A DNA stretch of 64,000 nt. Origin: JAGNLV01 sp964612145. GTDB taxonomy: Bacteria > Zixibacteria > MSB-5A5 > GN15 > FEB-12. The notes below the pieces were generated by a model. It saw only the letters and a list, made by a program, of their open reading frames with translations, ran no database searches and was not told where the DNA came from. The DNA is taken from NCBI GenBank assembly GCA_964612145.1, contig CAZTBP010000021.1, forward strand, positions 9,993 through 73,992. The letters run 5' to 3'. Positions 54,502 to 61,142 of the stretch are shown in pieces (within the stretch, counting starts at the first letter, position 1; each line of letters begins with the position of its first letter). The position numbers were made by a program, and so were the translations under genes.

Positions 54502-55293
54502 TCATTCCAGCCCCACGATTGTGGCGGGGAAATCGCGGAGGTACACGCTGTCAATGCCGACATCGATTATGATCAGGGCCGCGGTGACGATCAGAATCGT
54601 CAGGACTACGGCTGCCGCGATCATGCCATCGCGCGTGAAGAAGCGCAAAATGGATTCCAACGGAATCACCCGCGGCGTAGTGGCGGAGTAGTCATCGTAG
54701 GCCGCGCCGAACCTGGCGCGGAGAGTCTGTTCCTCGGCGGCCAGGCGCTTGCGGTACGCGAGCGACATAAGGATCGCTGCGGTCAAAGTGCCGATCGGCG
54801 CCGCCAGAAAGACACCCGCACCGATAATCGCGACCCAGGCGCCGAGATAGCTCGGGTGCCGCACGATCGCGTATGGTCCCCAGGTCACAAGCTTATGGCC
54901 CTCGGTGATCTGCACGGTCGAGGTGAAGTACTTGCCAAGTGTGCGGATCGACCAGATCCGGAAGGCCAGTCCGCCGATAAGCATCGCCAGGCCGAGAAGA
55001 GTCGCGGCGGTGGCGGCTGTGTCGGGCAGCAGCCGCTCGAAATAAGCATATTCAATCACCGGTACCACCTGGCTGAGCAAGCCGCAGCCGAGGATCAGAA
55101 ACACTGTGAAGCTGTCGGTGGCCTGTTTCTCGCGGGCGTCGCCGACACTGAACTGCGGCTGGGTCAGCAAAATGGTCGCACCGGCGGCCATCAGGATCAG
55201 GATCCGCCAGTCAAGCAGCAGATCGATCCGGCCGGTCAGGGGCAGCACGTAGGCCGCGACCAGAAAGAGGACTGTGTTAGCGAGTGTTTTCAT
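54502..55293 (-). CDS. ICMT-like (isoprenylcysteine carboxyl methyltransferase family) membrane methyltransferase
   Basis: A 263-residue protein with about six or seven transmembrane segments. The conserved core of the ICMT/PEMT family is near residues 118-205: IRTLGKYFTSTVQITEGHKLVTWGPYAIVRHPSYLGAW split by helices, then AAEEQTLRARFGAAYDDYSATTPRVIP, which forms the SAM pocket. Bacterial members methylate carboxyl groups or lipids using S-adenosylmethionine, mostly with unknown substrates. It starts 34 bp after acyltransferase gene 1 and is last in that transcription unit. A role in finishing the acyltransferase product is an inference from position. Confidence 0.85.
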   Translation of the reverse strand: MKTLANTVLFLVAAYVLPLTGRIDLLLDWRILILMAAGATILLTQPQFSVGDAREKQATDSFTVFLILGCGLLSQVVPVIEYAYFERLLPDTAATAATLLGLAMLIGGLAFRIWSIRTLGKYFTSTVQITEGHKLVTWGPYAIVRHPSYLGAWVAIIGAGVFLAAPIGTLTAAILMSLAYRKRLAAEEQTLRARFGAAYDDYSATTPRVIPLESILRFFTRDGMIAAAVVLTILIVTAALIIIDVGIDSVYLRDFPATIVGLE

Positions 55294-55327
55294 TTCGTTA
55301 TCCTGCGTTGAGCATTTCCTGTTTTTG

Positions 55328-56140
55328 TTAAACCACCCGGGGCTGCTTTTTTGAATCGCTTACGGTGCGAAAGTCCGACCTCCGTTTGCCGGATCGGCCG
55401 GATCGAAAGGTGATCCGGCCGGTGGTGTCAAACTCACGGGCCATGGCGCGAAGGCGCGGGCGGAGTTTTTCCGGCACGCTGCCCGGCGTGGCCATAAGAG
55501 CCGAGCCTTTGACGCCCGGTTTTTCCCAGAAGCAGTCGGTGGTGCCGGGGATGTTGTCAAACCCGTAGCGCTGGTAGGCTTTCTTCTGCGATGAAGCGCA
55601 CGTGAGAATCGCAATGTCAGCCGTTCGACTACTGAGGAAGTATCGGGCTACCGCGCATTCGACGATGAACATTGCTGCTTTGATGGACCGGAGATTAGTT
55701 GCCAGGACAAGTCGTGCGGGTTCCACAATCGAGGAGCCCCGTTTGAGTTCCTTCTCGATCATTGCCGTCACAACTCTGGCTTCGCCCGAGTAGGTCAGCT
55801 GTGGAAAGGGCAGACAAATGTCCGTAGCGACGGACTGAGCTATCTCCTGATACTCATGTGCCAGTGTTTGCATCGAAGCGGCCGCCGGTGTCTCACACGA
55901 TTCAACTACCCGAATGTAGCCGAGAAGGCCGCGGCTGGATCCAATCAGCGGAAACAACCCGAAGTGCCGGGCGCGGGCATCCCAGGGATCGACGTCGATC
56001 CCTTCGTCGTTCTCTGCGCAAAAGCCCTTCAGCCGGCTGTCCCGATAGACCTCGTAGCGAAGCCGGAAGGCCGCCAGCAGTTCATCGGGCGTCGTGATCT
56101 CGCGGAAAACAAACTCGCTCTTTTCTGTCGCCGTGCTCAT
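55328..56140 (-). CDS. FeeM/LuxI-like N-acyltransferase, paralogue 1
   Basis: A 270-residue GNAT-fold protein of the autoinducer synthase / N-acyl amino acid synthase (FeeM) type. The N-terminal signature is DELLAAFRLRYEVYRDSRLKGF, then DVDPWDARARHFGLF, where LuxI enzymes have R..VF and D..D residues. EPARLVLATN lies mid-domain and YGFDNIPGTTDCFWEKPG late. Such enzymes move fatty acyl groups from ACP or CoA to an amino acid or similar amine in the cytoplasm. GAGGA precedes the ATG. A 38-residue peptide gene lies 35 bp upstream, and the ICMT-like gene follows. No LuxR-type receptor is nearby. The acceptor is unknown. Confidence 0.82.
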   Translation of the reverse strand: MSTATEKSEFVFREITTPDELLAAFRLRYEVYRDSRLKGFCAENDEGIDVDPWDARARHFGLFPLIGSSRGLLGYIRVVESCETPAAASMQTLAHEYQEIAQSVATDICLPFPQLTYSGEARVVTAMIEKELKRGSSIVEPARLVLATNLRSIKAAMFIVECAVARYFLSSRTADIAILTCASSQKKAYQRYGFDNIPGTTDCFWEKPGVKGSALMATPGSVPEKLRPRLRAMAREFDTTGRITFRSGRSGKRRSDFRTVSDSKKQPRVV

Positions 56141-56175
56141 TGTGGTATCCTCGTTTCGTGTTCTCGCAGTTTTGT

Positions 56176-56292
56176 TTAAGCCGCCTCGCTGTTGCGCGAT
56201 TCGACAAGTTCCAGTTCCCAGGCCGCCAGCATGGCATCGAGATGATCTTTCTCCAGCGGCTCAAATCCGGTGTAATCCTGATCGAAAAACAT
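56176..56292 (-). CDS. 38-residue acidic peptide, copy 1
   Basis: A short gene with a strong Shine-Dalgarno AAGGAG 6 bp before ATG 56292. It starts MFFDQDYTGFEPLEKDHLDA and continues MLAAWELELV, then a variable tail ESRNSEAA. Its first 30 residues are identical to those of copy 2 at 58242. The peptide is acidic and its middle could form an amphipathic helix. It precedes acyltransferase 1 by 35 bp, exactly as copy 2 precedes acyltransferase 3. It has no signal peptide. It could be an acylation substrate, a protein partner or a leader peptide. I know no family for it. Confidence 0.7.
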   Translation of the reverse strand: MFFDQDYTGFEPLEKDHLDAMLAAWELELVESRNSEAA

Positions 56293-56335
56293 GGTGGTCT
56301 CCTTGTTTAGGGGTCGTTTCTGTCTGCGTCTGACT

Positions 56336-56370
56336 GGGGAAACGGGAACGGGAGGGGATTTCTGAAAGAA
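56336..56370. repeat. G-tract leader repeat A (upstream of peptide copy 1)
   Basis: On the plus strand: G4-AAAC-G3-AAC-G3-A-G4 (56336-56357), then ATTTCTGAAAG. It fits the four-tract pattern of a G-quadruplex on the template strand of the minus-strand genes. One of four copies, lying 44 bp before the peptide start codon. Confidence 0.75.
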
Positions 56371-56427
56371 AGGAGAAAGAATCTGGCAAAAATCAGCCGC
56401 CGGTCGTGGGCCGGATCGAGTAGAGCG

Positions 56428-57201
56428 CTAATTCAACAATGAACAGACGGGATCGTATGATTTGATTTCGGCGGGGACGATGACGTGGCCGGACGAATCG
56501 AAACGGTCCGCAACGCCGCGGACGATGAGGTGCAGCCAGCGCGGAACACGGTCAGGTGTGGCCATCAGAGCGGAGCCGTTAGACTTGAGCGCGCTCCAGT
56601 AGGTGTCGCTGGTGCCGGGGACGTTGCTCAAGCCAAGTCTTGTATACAGATTCTTATGTGAGGAGTTACAGGTGTGGAAGGCGGTATCGACCGACCACTT
56701 ACCGAAAAATCCAATTGCAGCCATGACCGCGCCCAGCGATGCCACCAGGTGCGGCGAGGACTTTTCAGGCGTCACAACGAGCCGGCCGGTTTCCACAACC
56801 GTCCGATCACCGGCCAGCGCCTGCTCAACCGCCGTTTGGCACGCCACTGATTGCGGGAATGCAGTAACGATTGGAAAGATGCCGGGTGGGTCGCTGGTGA
56901 GGGCCCGGTCTATTACATCATGATAGTTGGCGAACAAACTCATCAGGGCACCAGCCGGCTGGGGGTTGGTGGTGATTACGCGCAGAGATGCTGCCAGGTC
57001 GCCATGGGAATCGAACAATCCGAAATGTCGGGAACAGGCATCCCACGGGTCGACATCGAGGTTGTCGCTGTTGGGCGGGCAGAAGTTACTGAGCCGGCTG
57101 TTGCGGTAGACGTTGTACCGCAGCCGGAAGGCCGCGAGCAGGTCATTCGTGGAGCTGATTTCGCGGAAAATGAAGTGTCCGTTGGTGTTCGGTTGGTTCA
57201 T
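56428..57201 (-). CDS. FeeM/LuxI-like N-acyltransferase, paralogue 2
   Basis: A 257-residue GNAT-fold protein. It shares with paralogue 4 a nearly identical start (NTNGHFIF then EISSTNDLLAAFRLRYNVYR) and LDVDPWD ... RHFGLFD. VVETGRLVV marks the middle, and LSNVPGTSDTYWSALKSNGSALMATP the late part. The cores of 2 and 4 have diverged, so they may differ in acyl donor or acceptor. No clear Shine-Dalgarno precedes the ATG, unlike paralogues 1 and 3. The G-tract leader B lies directly upstream. The function is inferred from family only. Confidence 0.82.
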   Translation of the reverse strand: MNQPNTNGHFIFREISSTNDLLAAFRLRYNVYRNSRLSNFCPPNSDNLDVDPWDACSRHFGLFDSHGDLAASLRVITTNPQPAGALMSLFANYHDVIDRALTSDPPGIFPIVTAFPQSVACQTAVEQALAGDRTVVETGRLVVTPEKSSPHLVASLGAVMAAIGFFGKWSVDTAFHTCNSSHKNLYTRLGLSNVPGTSDTYWSALKSNGSALMATPDRVPRWLHLIVRGVADRFDSSGHVIVPAEIKSYDPVCSLLN

Positions 57202-57239
57202 GCGTTACTTGTTGGTCGTTCAGGTTATAGTGTTTGGTT

Positions 57240-57275
57240 GGGGAAACGGGATTGGGAGGGGATTTCTGAGAAAAA
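57240..57275. repeat. G-tract leader repeat B (upstream of paralogue 2)
   Basis: On the plus strand: G4-AAAC-G3-ATT-G3-A-G4 (57240-57261), then ATTTCTGAGAAAAAGAG. A full four-tract G-quadruplex pattern on the template strand, 39 bp before the start codon. Confidence 0.75.
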
Positions 57276-57319
57276 GAGACACCACAGAGTGTCGGGTTTT
57301 CTCTCCGCGTCGGGCACGT

Positions 57320-58132
57320 TCATGCGGTTTGACCGGTGATACTGTTGCGCTCGACCCCGCATGAGGGTGCGACCGAACAATTCCGCTGATATCCCTGCAT
57401 CGAAGCCGAAACCTCTCCATTCGTATCCAGCTGTTCGGCATAGTTCTCAACTCGACGTCGAGTTTTAGGTCGAATTGTTTCGCGAGTCACGGCAAGTGTT
57501 ACTCCCTCCACCCCAACACGGGGGTAGAACATAGGCTGAGTACCGGGAATCAAATCGAATCCGATGGCCTGGTAATATCTCCTGTGATGAGCAGATACCG
57601 ACATAAGGCCGTGCCGGAAGCCCTTATGAAAGAGATAGAATGCCAGGACACACTCAACGTAGAATCGCCCGGTATTGGACCGTCGCCATTCTGGCAGAAT
57701 CGCCGTTCGGGTACTCTCCATAATGGAAGCCTCGGCATCGATTATGTCTTCCGTGAACCTTCTTACGTGGGTTTTATTGGGTTCCGGCGCCCAGTCCACC
57801 GACGGGAGAATTTCCGGCGGGTTTTTCCGCTCCTTCCGGCAGGTACCGTCCTGACGTTTGAGAACAGTATCCAGGTGTTCATTGTCCTGAAAATCAGACG
57901 TGACGCCGCGCTGATAGCCGACCGGGACATCGATATCATTTTGGCGGACAAAAAGCCCGAGGTGTATCGAACGGCGGTCCCAGGGATCAAGTGCAAATTC
58001 GTCGGTACGGTTACGGTATGCTTTCCCGTAATCTGCCTGTTCTGCCACTTGTTTGCGGATTAGCAAGATATGTCGCATCTCGTCAGCTGTTCGAGGCGGT
58101 CGGAAAACGAGTTTGTTTGATTCTTGGTTCAT
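57320..58132 (-). CDS. FeeM/LuxI-like N-acyltransferase, divergent paralogue 3
   Basis: A 270-residue member of the same group but the most divergent of the four. The N-terminal box reads RTADEMRHILLIRKQVAEQADYG rather than LLAAFRLRY. LDPWDRRSIHLGLFV, ASIMESTRTAILPEW, IGFDLIPGTQPMFYPRVGVEGVTLAVT and a final basic region keep the family frame. Loss of the usual RLRY box may change or remove activity. GAGGGAG stands before the ATG. Peptide copy 2 lies 109 bp upstream in the same direction. The change may reflect a different acceptor; this cannot be told from sequence. Confidence 0.72.
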   Translation of the reverse strand: MNQESNKLVFRPPRTADEMRHILLIRKQVAEQADYGKAYRNRTDEFALDPWDRRSIHLGLFVRQNDIDVPVGYQRGVTSDFQDNEHLDTVLKRQDGTCRKERKNPPEILPSVDWAPEPNKTHVRRFTEDIIDAEASIMESTRTAILPEWRRSNTGRFYVECVLAFYLFHKGFRHGLMSVSAHHRRYYQAIGFDLIPGTQPMFYPRVGVEGVTLAVTRETIRPKTRRRVENYAEQLDTNGEVSASMQGYQRNCSVAPSCGVERNSITGQTA

Positions 58133-58241
58133 GATATTAACTCCCTCTTGTTAGTCTTGCGTTCAGGTACTGGCCCAAGGCCTGACACCAGCGAGCATCG
58201 GTTCGCCACGGTAAGGCAGAACAAACGCGTTTTGAATATTA

Positions 58242-58358
58242 TTAGAGGTCTGTTCCGTCCGGTGTTTTGACAAGTTCCAGTTCCCATGCCGCCAGCATGG
58301 CATCGAGATGATCTTTTTCCAGCGGCTCAAATCCGGTGTAATCCTGATCGAAAAACAT
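58242..58358 (-). CDS. 38-residue acidic peptide, copy 2
   Basis: ATG 58358 has the same AAGGAGACCACC ribosome-binding region as copy 1, so the longer frame running to 58580 is not the gene. The first 30 residues are identical to copy 1 and the tail differs (KTPDGTDL). About 165 bp of DNA around the two copies, including the leader, differ at only a few positions, which shows a recent duplication. That the changes spare all of residues 1-30 suggests that the peptide is translated and selected, though the duplication may simply be young. Confidence 0.7.
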   Translation of the reverse strand: MFFDQDYTGFEPLEKDHLDAMLAAWELELVKTPDGTDL

Positions 58359-58401
58359 GGTGGTCTCCTTGTTTCGGGGTCGTTTCTGTCTGCGTCTGAC
58401 T

Positions 58402-58436
58402 GGGGGAACGGGATTGGGAGGTGATTTCTGAAAGAA
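58402..58436. repeat. G-tract leader repeat C (upstream of peptide copy 2), last tract broken
   Basis: On the plus strand: G5-AAC-G3-ATT-G3-A-GG-TG (58402-58423), then ATTTCTGAAAG. The fourth G-tract is shortened to two, so it no longer fits the strict G-quadruplex rule. Confidence 0.7.
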
Positions 58437-58491
58437 AGATGCGGTTATTTGTGAAAGAGGTGAGCTTTTCGGGGGAAACCGGATTATCTGT

Positions 58492-59271
58492 CTACATAGA
58501 GAGCGGAGAATGCGAAGCATTTGGCGTCGCACATGGGGATTGGATAGCCACCTGTCCAGTTGAATCGAACTCGTCTGCAATCGCGCGGAGGCGCGGGCGG
58601 AGGTGGTCTGGTGTCGTTGATGGTTTTCCCATCACAGCAGAGCTACGGCACCCGGGTATTTCCCAGACGCAATCGGTCGTTCCTGGAAGATTATCGAATC
58701 CAAATCCACCGTAAAATCTCTTGTGTGGAGTGCTGCAGGTAGTGAAGGCGACATCAACTGCCCATTCGCCAAAAAAACCGATGGCTATGACTGTGGCACT
58801 TAAGTGCATGGTGAGTCTGGCTTTTCGCCCAACATCGTTTAGCGCGAAGCGAGTAGATTCAACAACAGTGTGGCCCTTCGCTATGAATCTATCCACTACA
58901 GCCCGGCACTGCGGGCCCTCGGATGAATAGGCGATCATTGGCAAGACGGCCGGACGATCAAAAAAGCGCGCCTGGTAGATGGGTGCATGATTTTCACCGA
59001 GAGCCTCTATGATCCTGGACGCTGTTGCCTGCTTCGTCGTAGTGACTATGCGAACATTGCCGACTTGGTGGCCGCGAAGATCAAACAGACCGAAGTGACG
59101 GGCGTAGAAGTCCCACGGGTCGACATCGAGGTTGTCGCTGTTGGGCCGGCAGAAGTCTCTTAACCGGCTGTTGCGGTAGACGTTGTATCGCAGCCGGAAG
59201 GCCGCCAGCAGGTCATTCGTAGAGCTGATTTCGCTGAAAATGAAGTGTCCGTTGGTGTTCGGTTGGTCCAT
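58492..59271 (-). CDS. FeeM/LuxI-like N-acyltransferase, paralogue 4
   Basis: A 259-residue GNAT-fold protein, first of the minus-strand array. Signature boxes are STNDLLAAFRLRYNVYRNSR, LDVDPWDFYARHFGLFD, VVESTRFALND, FGFDNLPGTTDCVWEIPG and LRPRLRAIADEFDSTGQV. Its C-terminal part resembles paralogue 1 and its start resembles paralogue 2. Leader D lies upstream with no good ribosome-binding site, and the divergent ECF sigma/TPR-CHAT operon begins 175 bp away, so the two loci share a control region. Predicted product: an N-acylated amine or lactone. Confidence 0.82.
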   Translation of the reverse strand: MDQPNTNGHFIFSEISSTNDLLAAFRLRYNVYRNSRLRDFCRPNSDNLDVDPWDFYARHFGLFDLRGHQVGNVRIVTTTKQATASRIIEALGENHAPIYQARFFDRPAVLPMIAYSSEGPQCRAVVDRFIAKGHTVVESTRFALNDVGRKARLTMHLSATVIAIGFFGEWAVDVAFTTCSTPHKRFYGGFGFDNLPGTTDCVWEIPGCRSSAVMGKPSTTPDHLRPRLRAIADEFDSTGQVAIQSPCATPNASHSPLSM

Positions 59272-59309
59272 GGGTCAGTTGCCTGTTGTTCAGGTTATGG
59301 TGTTTGGTT

Positions 59310-59346
59310 GGGGAAACGGGATTGGGAGGGGATTTCTGAGAAAAAA
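59310..59346. repeat. G-tract leader repeat D (upstream of paralogue 4)
   Basis: On the plus strand: G4-AAAC-G3-ATT-G3-A-G4 (59310-59331), then ATTTCTGAGAAAAAAGAG. Same as copy B; 39 bp before the paralogue 4 start codon. Confidence 0.75.
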
Positions 59347-59377
59347 GAGCATTTTGATTTGCAACGCCTGCAAAATC

Positions 59378-59406
59378 TTGACAATGGTTGTCACATTTGC
59401 TATTCA
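59378..59406 (+). promoter_or_regulatory. Possible promoter and operator of the second sigma/TPR-CHAT operon
   Basis: TTGACA (59378-59383) and TATTCA (59401-59406) are 17 bp apart. The perfect palindrome TGACAA-TGG-TTGTCA (59379-59393) overlaps the -35 and could be an operator. It lies 40 bp before ATG 59447. Confidence 0.5.
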
Positions 59407-59446
59407 TTTACCTGAGCTAATAATCAGCAGGGAACCGCTCCAGAGG

Positions 59447-60070
59447 ATGAAAGAACCTGAGCACGAAGGTCCGGAGTTTCTCCGGTATATAAAGTCGAAT
59501 CCCCGGAAGGCTGCCGAGCTTTTTTATGTCTACGCTGTAGGTAAGCTTCGTACGGCCCCGCCGCGTGAGATGCACGGCGTTCCCGATAATGAGCGTGCCG
59601 ACCTCATTCATGACATTGTGATGCATTTTCTCAAAGACGACATGCGCGTGCTTCGTCGGTACACACCGGACAATTTCGAGGCCTGGTTTTACACTATAAG
59701 TCGCCGCAAGGTAGTTGATTATTGGCGCGAGAGGGGGCGAAAACCGGACTTGACTCGTGATGCGGACGTAAGTGAAGACCAAGTGACGGAAAATAACCCG
59801 GGCCCTCTTATGGAAGACCCGGCAGTCAGAACCGAATTGCGGGATTTATTAAGGAAAGTCAACCAGTACATACATGAACTGGATCGAAAGTGCCGTCTGT
59901 TGCTTCGGCTCGCTGCCCGCGAATTTCCACCCCTGAAAATAGCGAGAATCCTACGCGAGCCGCCTGAAAACGCCAAGAAGATATCCGGACAAATTGGTCA
60001 TTGCCGCAAGAAACTGGCAGATTTGTTATCAATAAACGGGGTTGACGTTAGTGACTTTACGAAGGACTAA
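59447..60070 (+). CDS. ECF-like RNA polymerase sigma factor of the second TPR-CHAT cassette
   Basis: A 207-residue sigma-70 family protein from ATG 59447. The frame is open further upstream, but that part runs through the acyltransferase gene and the promoter, so it is not used. Region 2 contains LIHDIVMHFLKDDMRVLRRY then FEAWFYTISRRKVVDYWRERGRK. Region 4 (about 140-200) reads LDRKCRLLLRLAAREFPPLKIARILREPPENAKKISGQIGHCRKKL. It heads the operon sigma - small ORF - membrane regulator - secreted TPR-CHAT. AGAGG touches the ATG, so the exact start remains open. The sigma assignment rests on both regions. Confidence 0.82.
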   Translation: MKEPEHEGPEFLRYIKSNPRKAAELFYVYAVGKLRTAPPREMHGVPDNERADLIHDIVMHFLKDDMRVLRRYTPDNFEAWFYTISRRKVVDYWRERGRKPDLTRDADVSEDQVTENNPGPLMEDPAVRTELRDLLRKVNQYIHELDRKCRLLLRLAAREFPPLKIARILREPPENAKKISGQIGHCRKKLADLLSINGVDVSDFTKD

Positions 60071-60072
60071 AA

Positions 60073-60165
60073 ATGCAAGTATTAGAAAACTTTTCGGAAT
60101 ATCTGGATATTCACCGTTCACCAATCTGGAAGCGGTTACAGCGTCGACCGAATCGGCGGTGGTAA
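60073..60165 (+). CDS. Possible 30-residue microprotein between sigma and membrane regulator
   Basis: ATG 60073 is preceded by AAGGA at good spacing, formed by the end of the sigma gene. The frame reads MQVLENFSEYLDIHRSPIWK and ends RLQRRPNRRW. The C-terminal half is strongly basic, the N-terminal half acidic and aromatic. It lies 2 bp after the sigma stop and 37 bp before the next gene. It has no known family. It could be a regulatory peptide, a substrate of the CHAT protease, or a chance frame that keeps ribosomes loaded for the next gene, which has a weak start. Confidence 0.45.
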   Translation: MQVLENFSEYLDIHRSPIWKRLQRRPNRRW

Positions 60166-60202
60166 CTAATCACAAAATTGACAAGATGATTGGATTGCCG
60201 GA

Positions 60203-61117
60203 GTGACGAAGAATCCCGAAGATCAAGAGCAGCCTGAAAGTTTCAACGATGGCTTGTACCGCCTGATTCGACTGGCCCACGACCTTGAGAGATCAGAGTC
60301 ATCGCCGGGTGAGGCGGAACGGCCACCGGACGAAGTTATTGTGGCGTACCTCTCCGGAAGCGCCACGGACCAGCAAGAGGCGCAGATACTCGACGCCTGT
60401 GAGCAATCACCATCTTTCGCCAGTGAATTGGCTCGCATCGTTGAGGATTACGAGACGTTTACCAGCGAAGAGACGACCCGAAAGATGGCTGACACCCCGG
60501 TCAGTGTTCCGCCTGATCTTGCTCGACAGACGGGTATCCAGACTGGTTCAGGACATATCTGGCGAATAATCATCCCATCGGTGGCCGCTGTACTCATAAT
60601 GGCCTTACTGTTGATCCCACCCATGCTGGATCGGCAGGATACGCGTCAGGCCCGGTGGACGGCGATGTCGGATGCTGAGATAGCCCATCTTAGCAAACTG
60701 GGTCCCCGGGGAGCCACCGAGGATGATTTGGTGCTGTTCCCGTCGCCCCGAGAAGCAGCACTGGCTGAGTTCCGGGAGAGGTTGCAAGTGAACTGGGATA
60801 CAGAAACATTGGAAATCGACAGCCGGTACCAGTCTTTGCCGGTGTCAGGTCTGTCAGACACACTAAACCTTAGTATCCGTGGTTTTGGCGGTGATGCATT
60901 ACAAGAGGCGGTTTTCGAGGTGCCGTCTGGAACCTCCAGCGGGGCGGAGGTATGGCTCATTGATCCGTCGACTCTAAGGCTTTGGTCGCAGCCGGTGCCT
61001 GTGGATCCGAGCATCACGATCCCGGAGGGTCTGAGTGACTGGGTCCTCATGACGGTTGTATATCCTGTCGGGGCCGGGTACCGTGCTTCGGCGGCCGAAA
61101 TCATCAAGCAGCAGTAA
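60203..61117 (+). CDS. Putative transmembrane anti-sigma-like regulator of the second TPR-CHAT cassette
   Basis: A 304-residue protein from GTG 60203. The cytoplasmic part (1-118) holds VIVAYLSGSATDQQEAQILDACEQSPSFASEL, the helical pattern of anti-sigma domains but without the zinc His-x3-Cys-x2-Cys set. One transmembrane helix lies at about 119-140 (IWRIIIPSVAAVLIMALLLI). The remainder (about 145-304) would be periplasmic and beta-rich. It sits between an ECF sigma gene and a TPR-CHAT gene whose product has a signal peptide. I infer that it restrains the sigma factor and senses, or is cut by, the exported CHAT protease. Confidence 0.65.
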   Translation: MTKNPEDQEQPESFNDGLYRLIRLAHDLERSESSPGEAERPPDEVIVAYLSGSATDQQEAQILDACEQSPSFASELARIVEDYETFTSEETTRKMADTPVSVPPDLARQTGIQTGSGHIWRIIIPSVAAVLIMALLLIPPMLDRQDTRQARWTAMSDAEIAHLSKLGPRGATEDDLVLFPSPREAALAEFRERLQVNWDTETLEIDSRYQSLPVSGLSDTLNLSIRGFGGDALQEAVFEVPSGTSSGAEVWLIDPSTLRLWSQPVPVDPSITIPEGLSDWVLMTVVYPVGAGYRASAAEIIKQQ

Positions 61118-61142
61118 CCACTTCCACTAACGGGGGAATGAC

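Noticed and set aside
54143..54505. 120-codon open frame on the minus strand
   Set aside because: It covers the consensus promoter and leader of the giant gene, has no recognisable domain and an unlikely composition.
58359..58580. N-terminal extension of peptide copy 2
   Set aside because: The extension runs through leader C and the 5' part of the spacer, while the strong ribosome-binding site fits the internal ATG at 58358, as in copy 1.
55328..59271. Calling the four acyltransferases acyl-homoserine lactone synthases (luxI)
   Set aside because: They share the general fold and boxes but are longer than LuxI, and no LuxR receptor gene is present; FeeM-like is the safer name.
59183..59446. 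Longer start for the second sigma factor
   Set aside because: The extra part is the reverse of acyltransferase 4 and the promoter region and has no sigma features.
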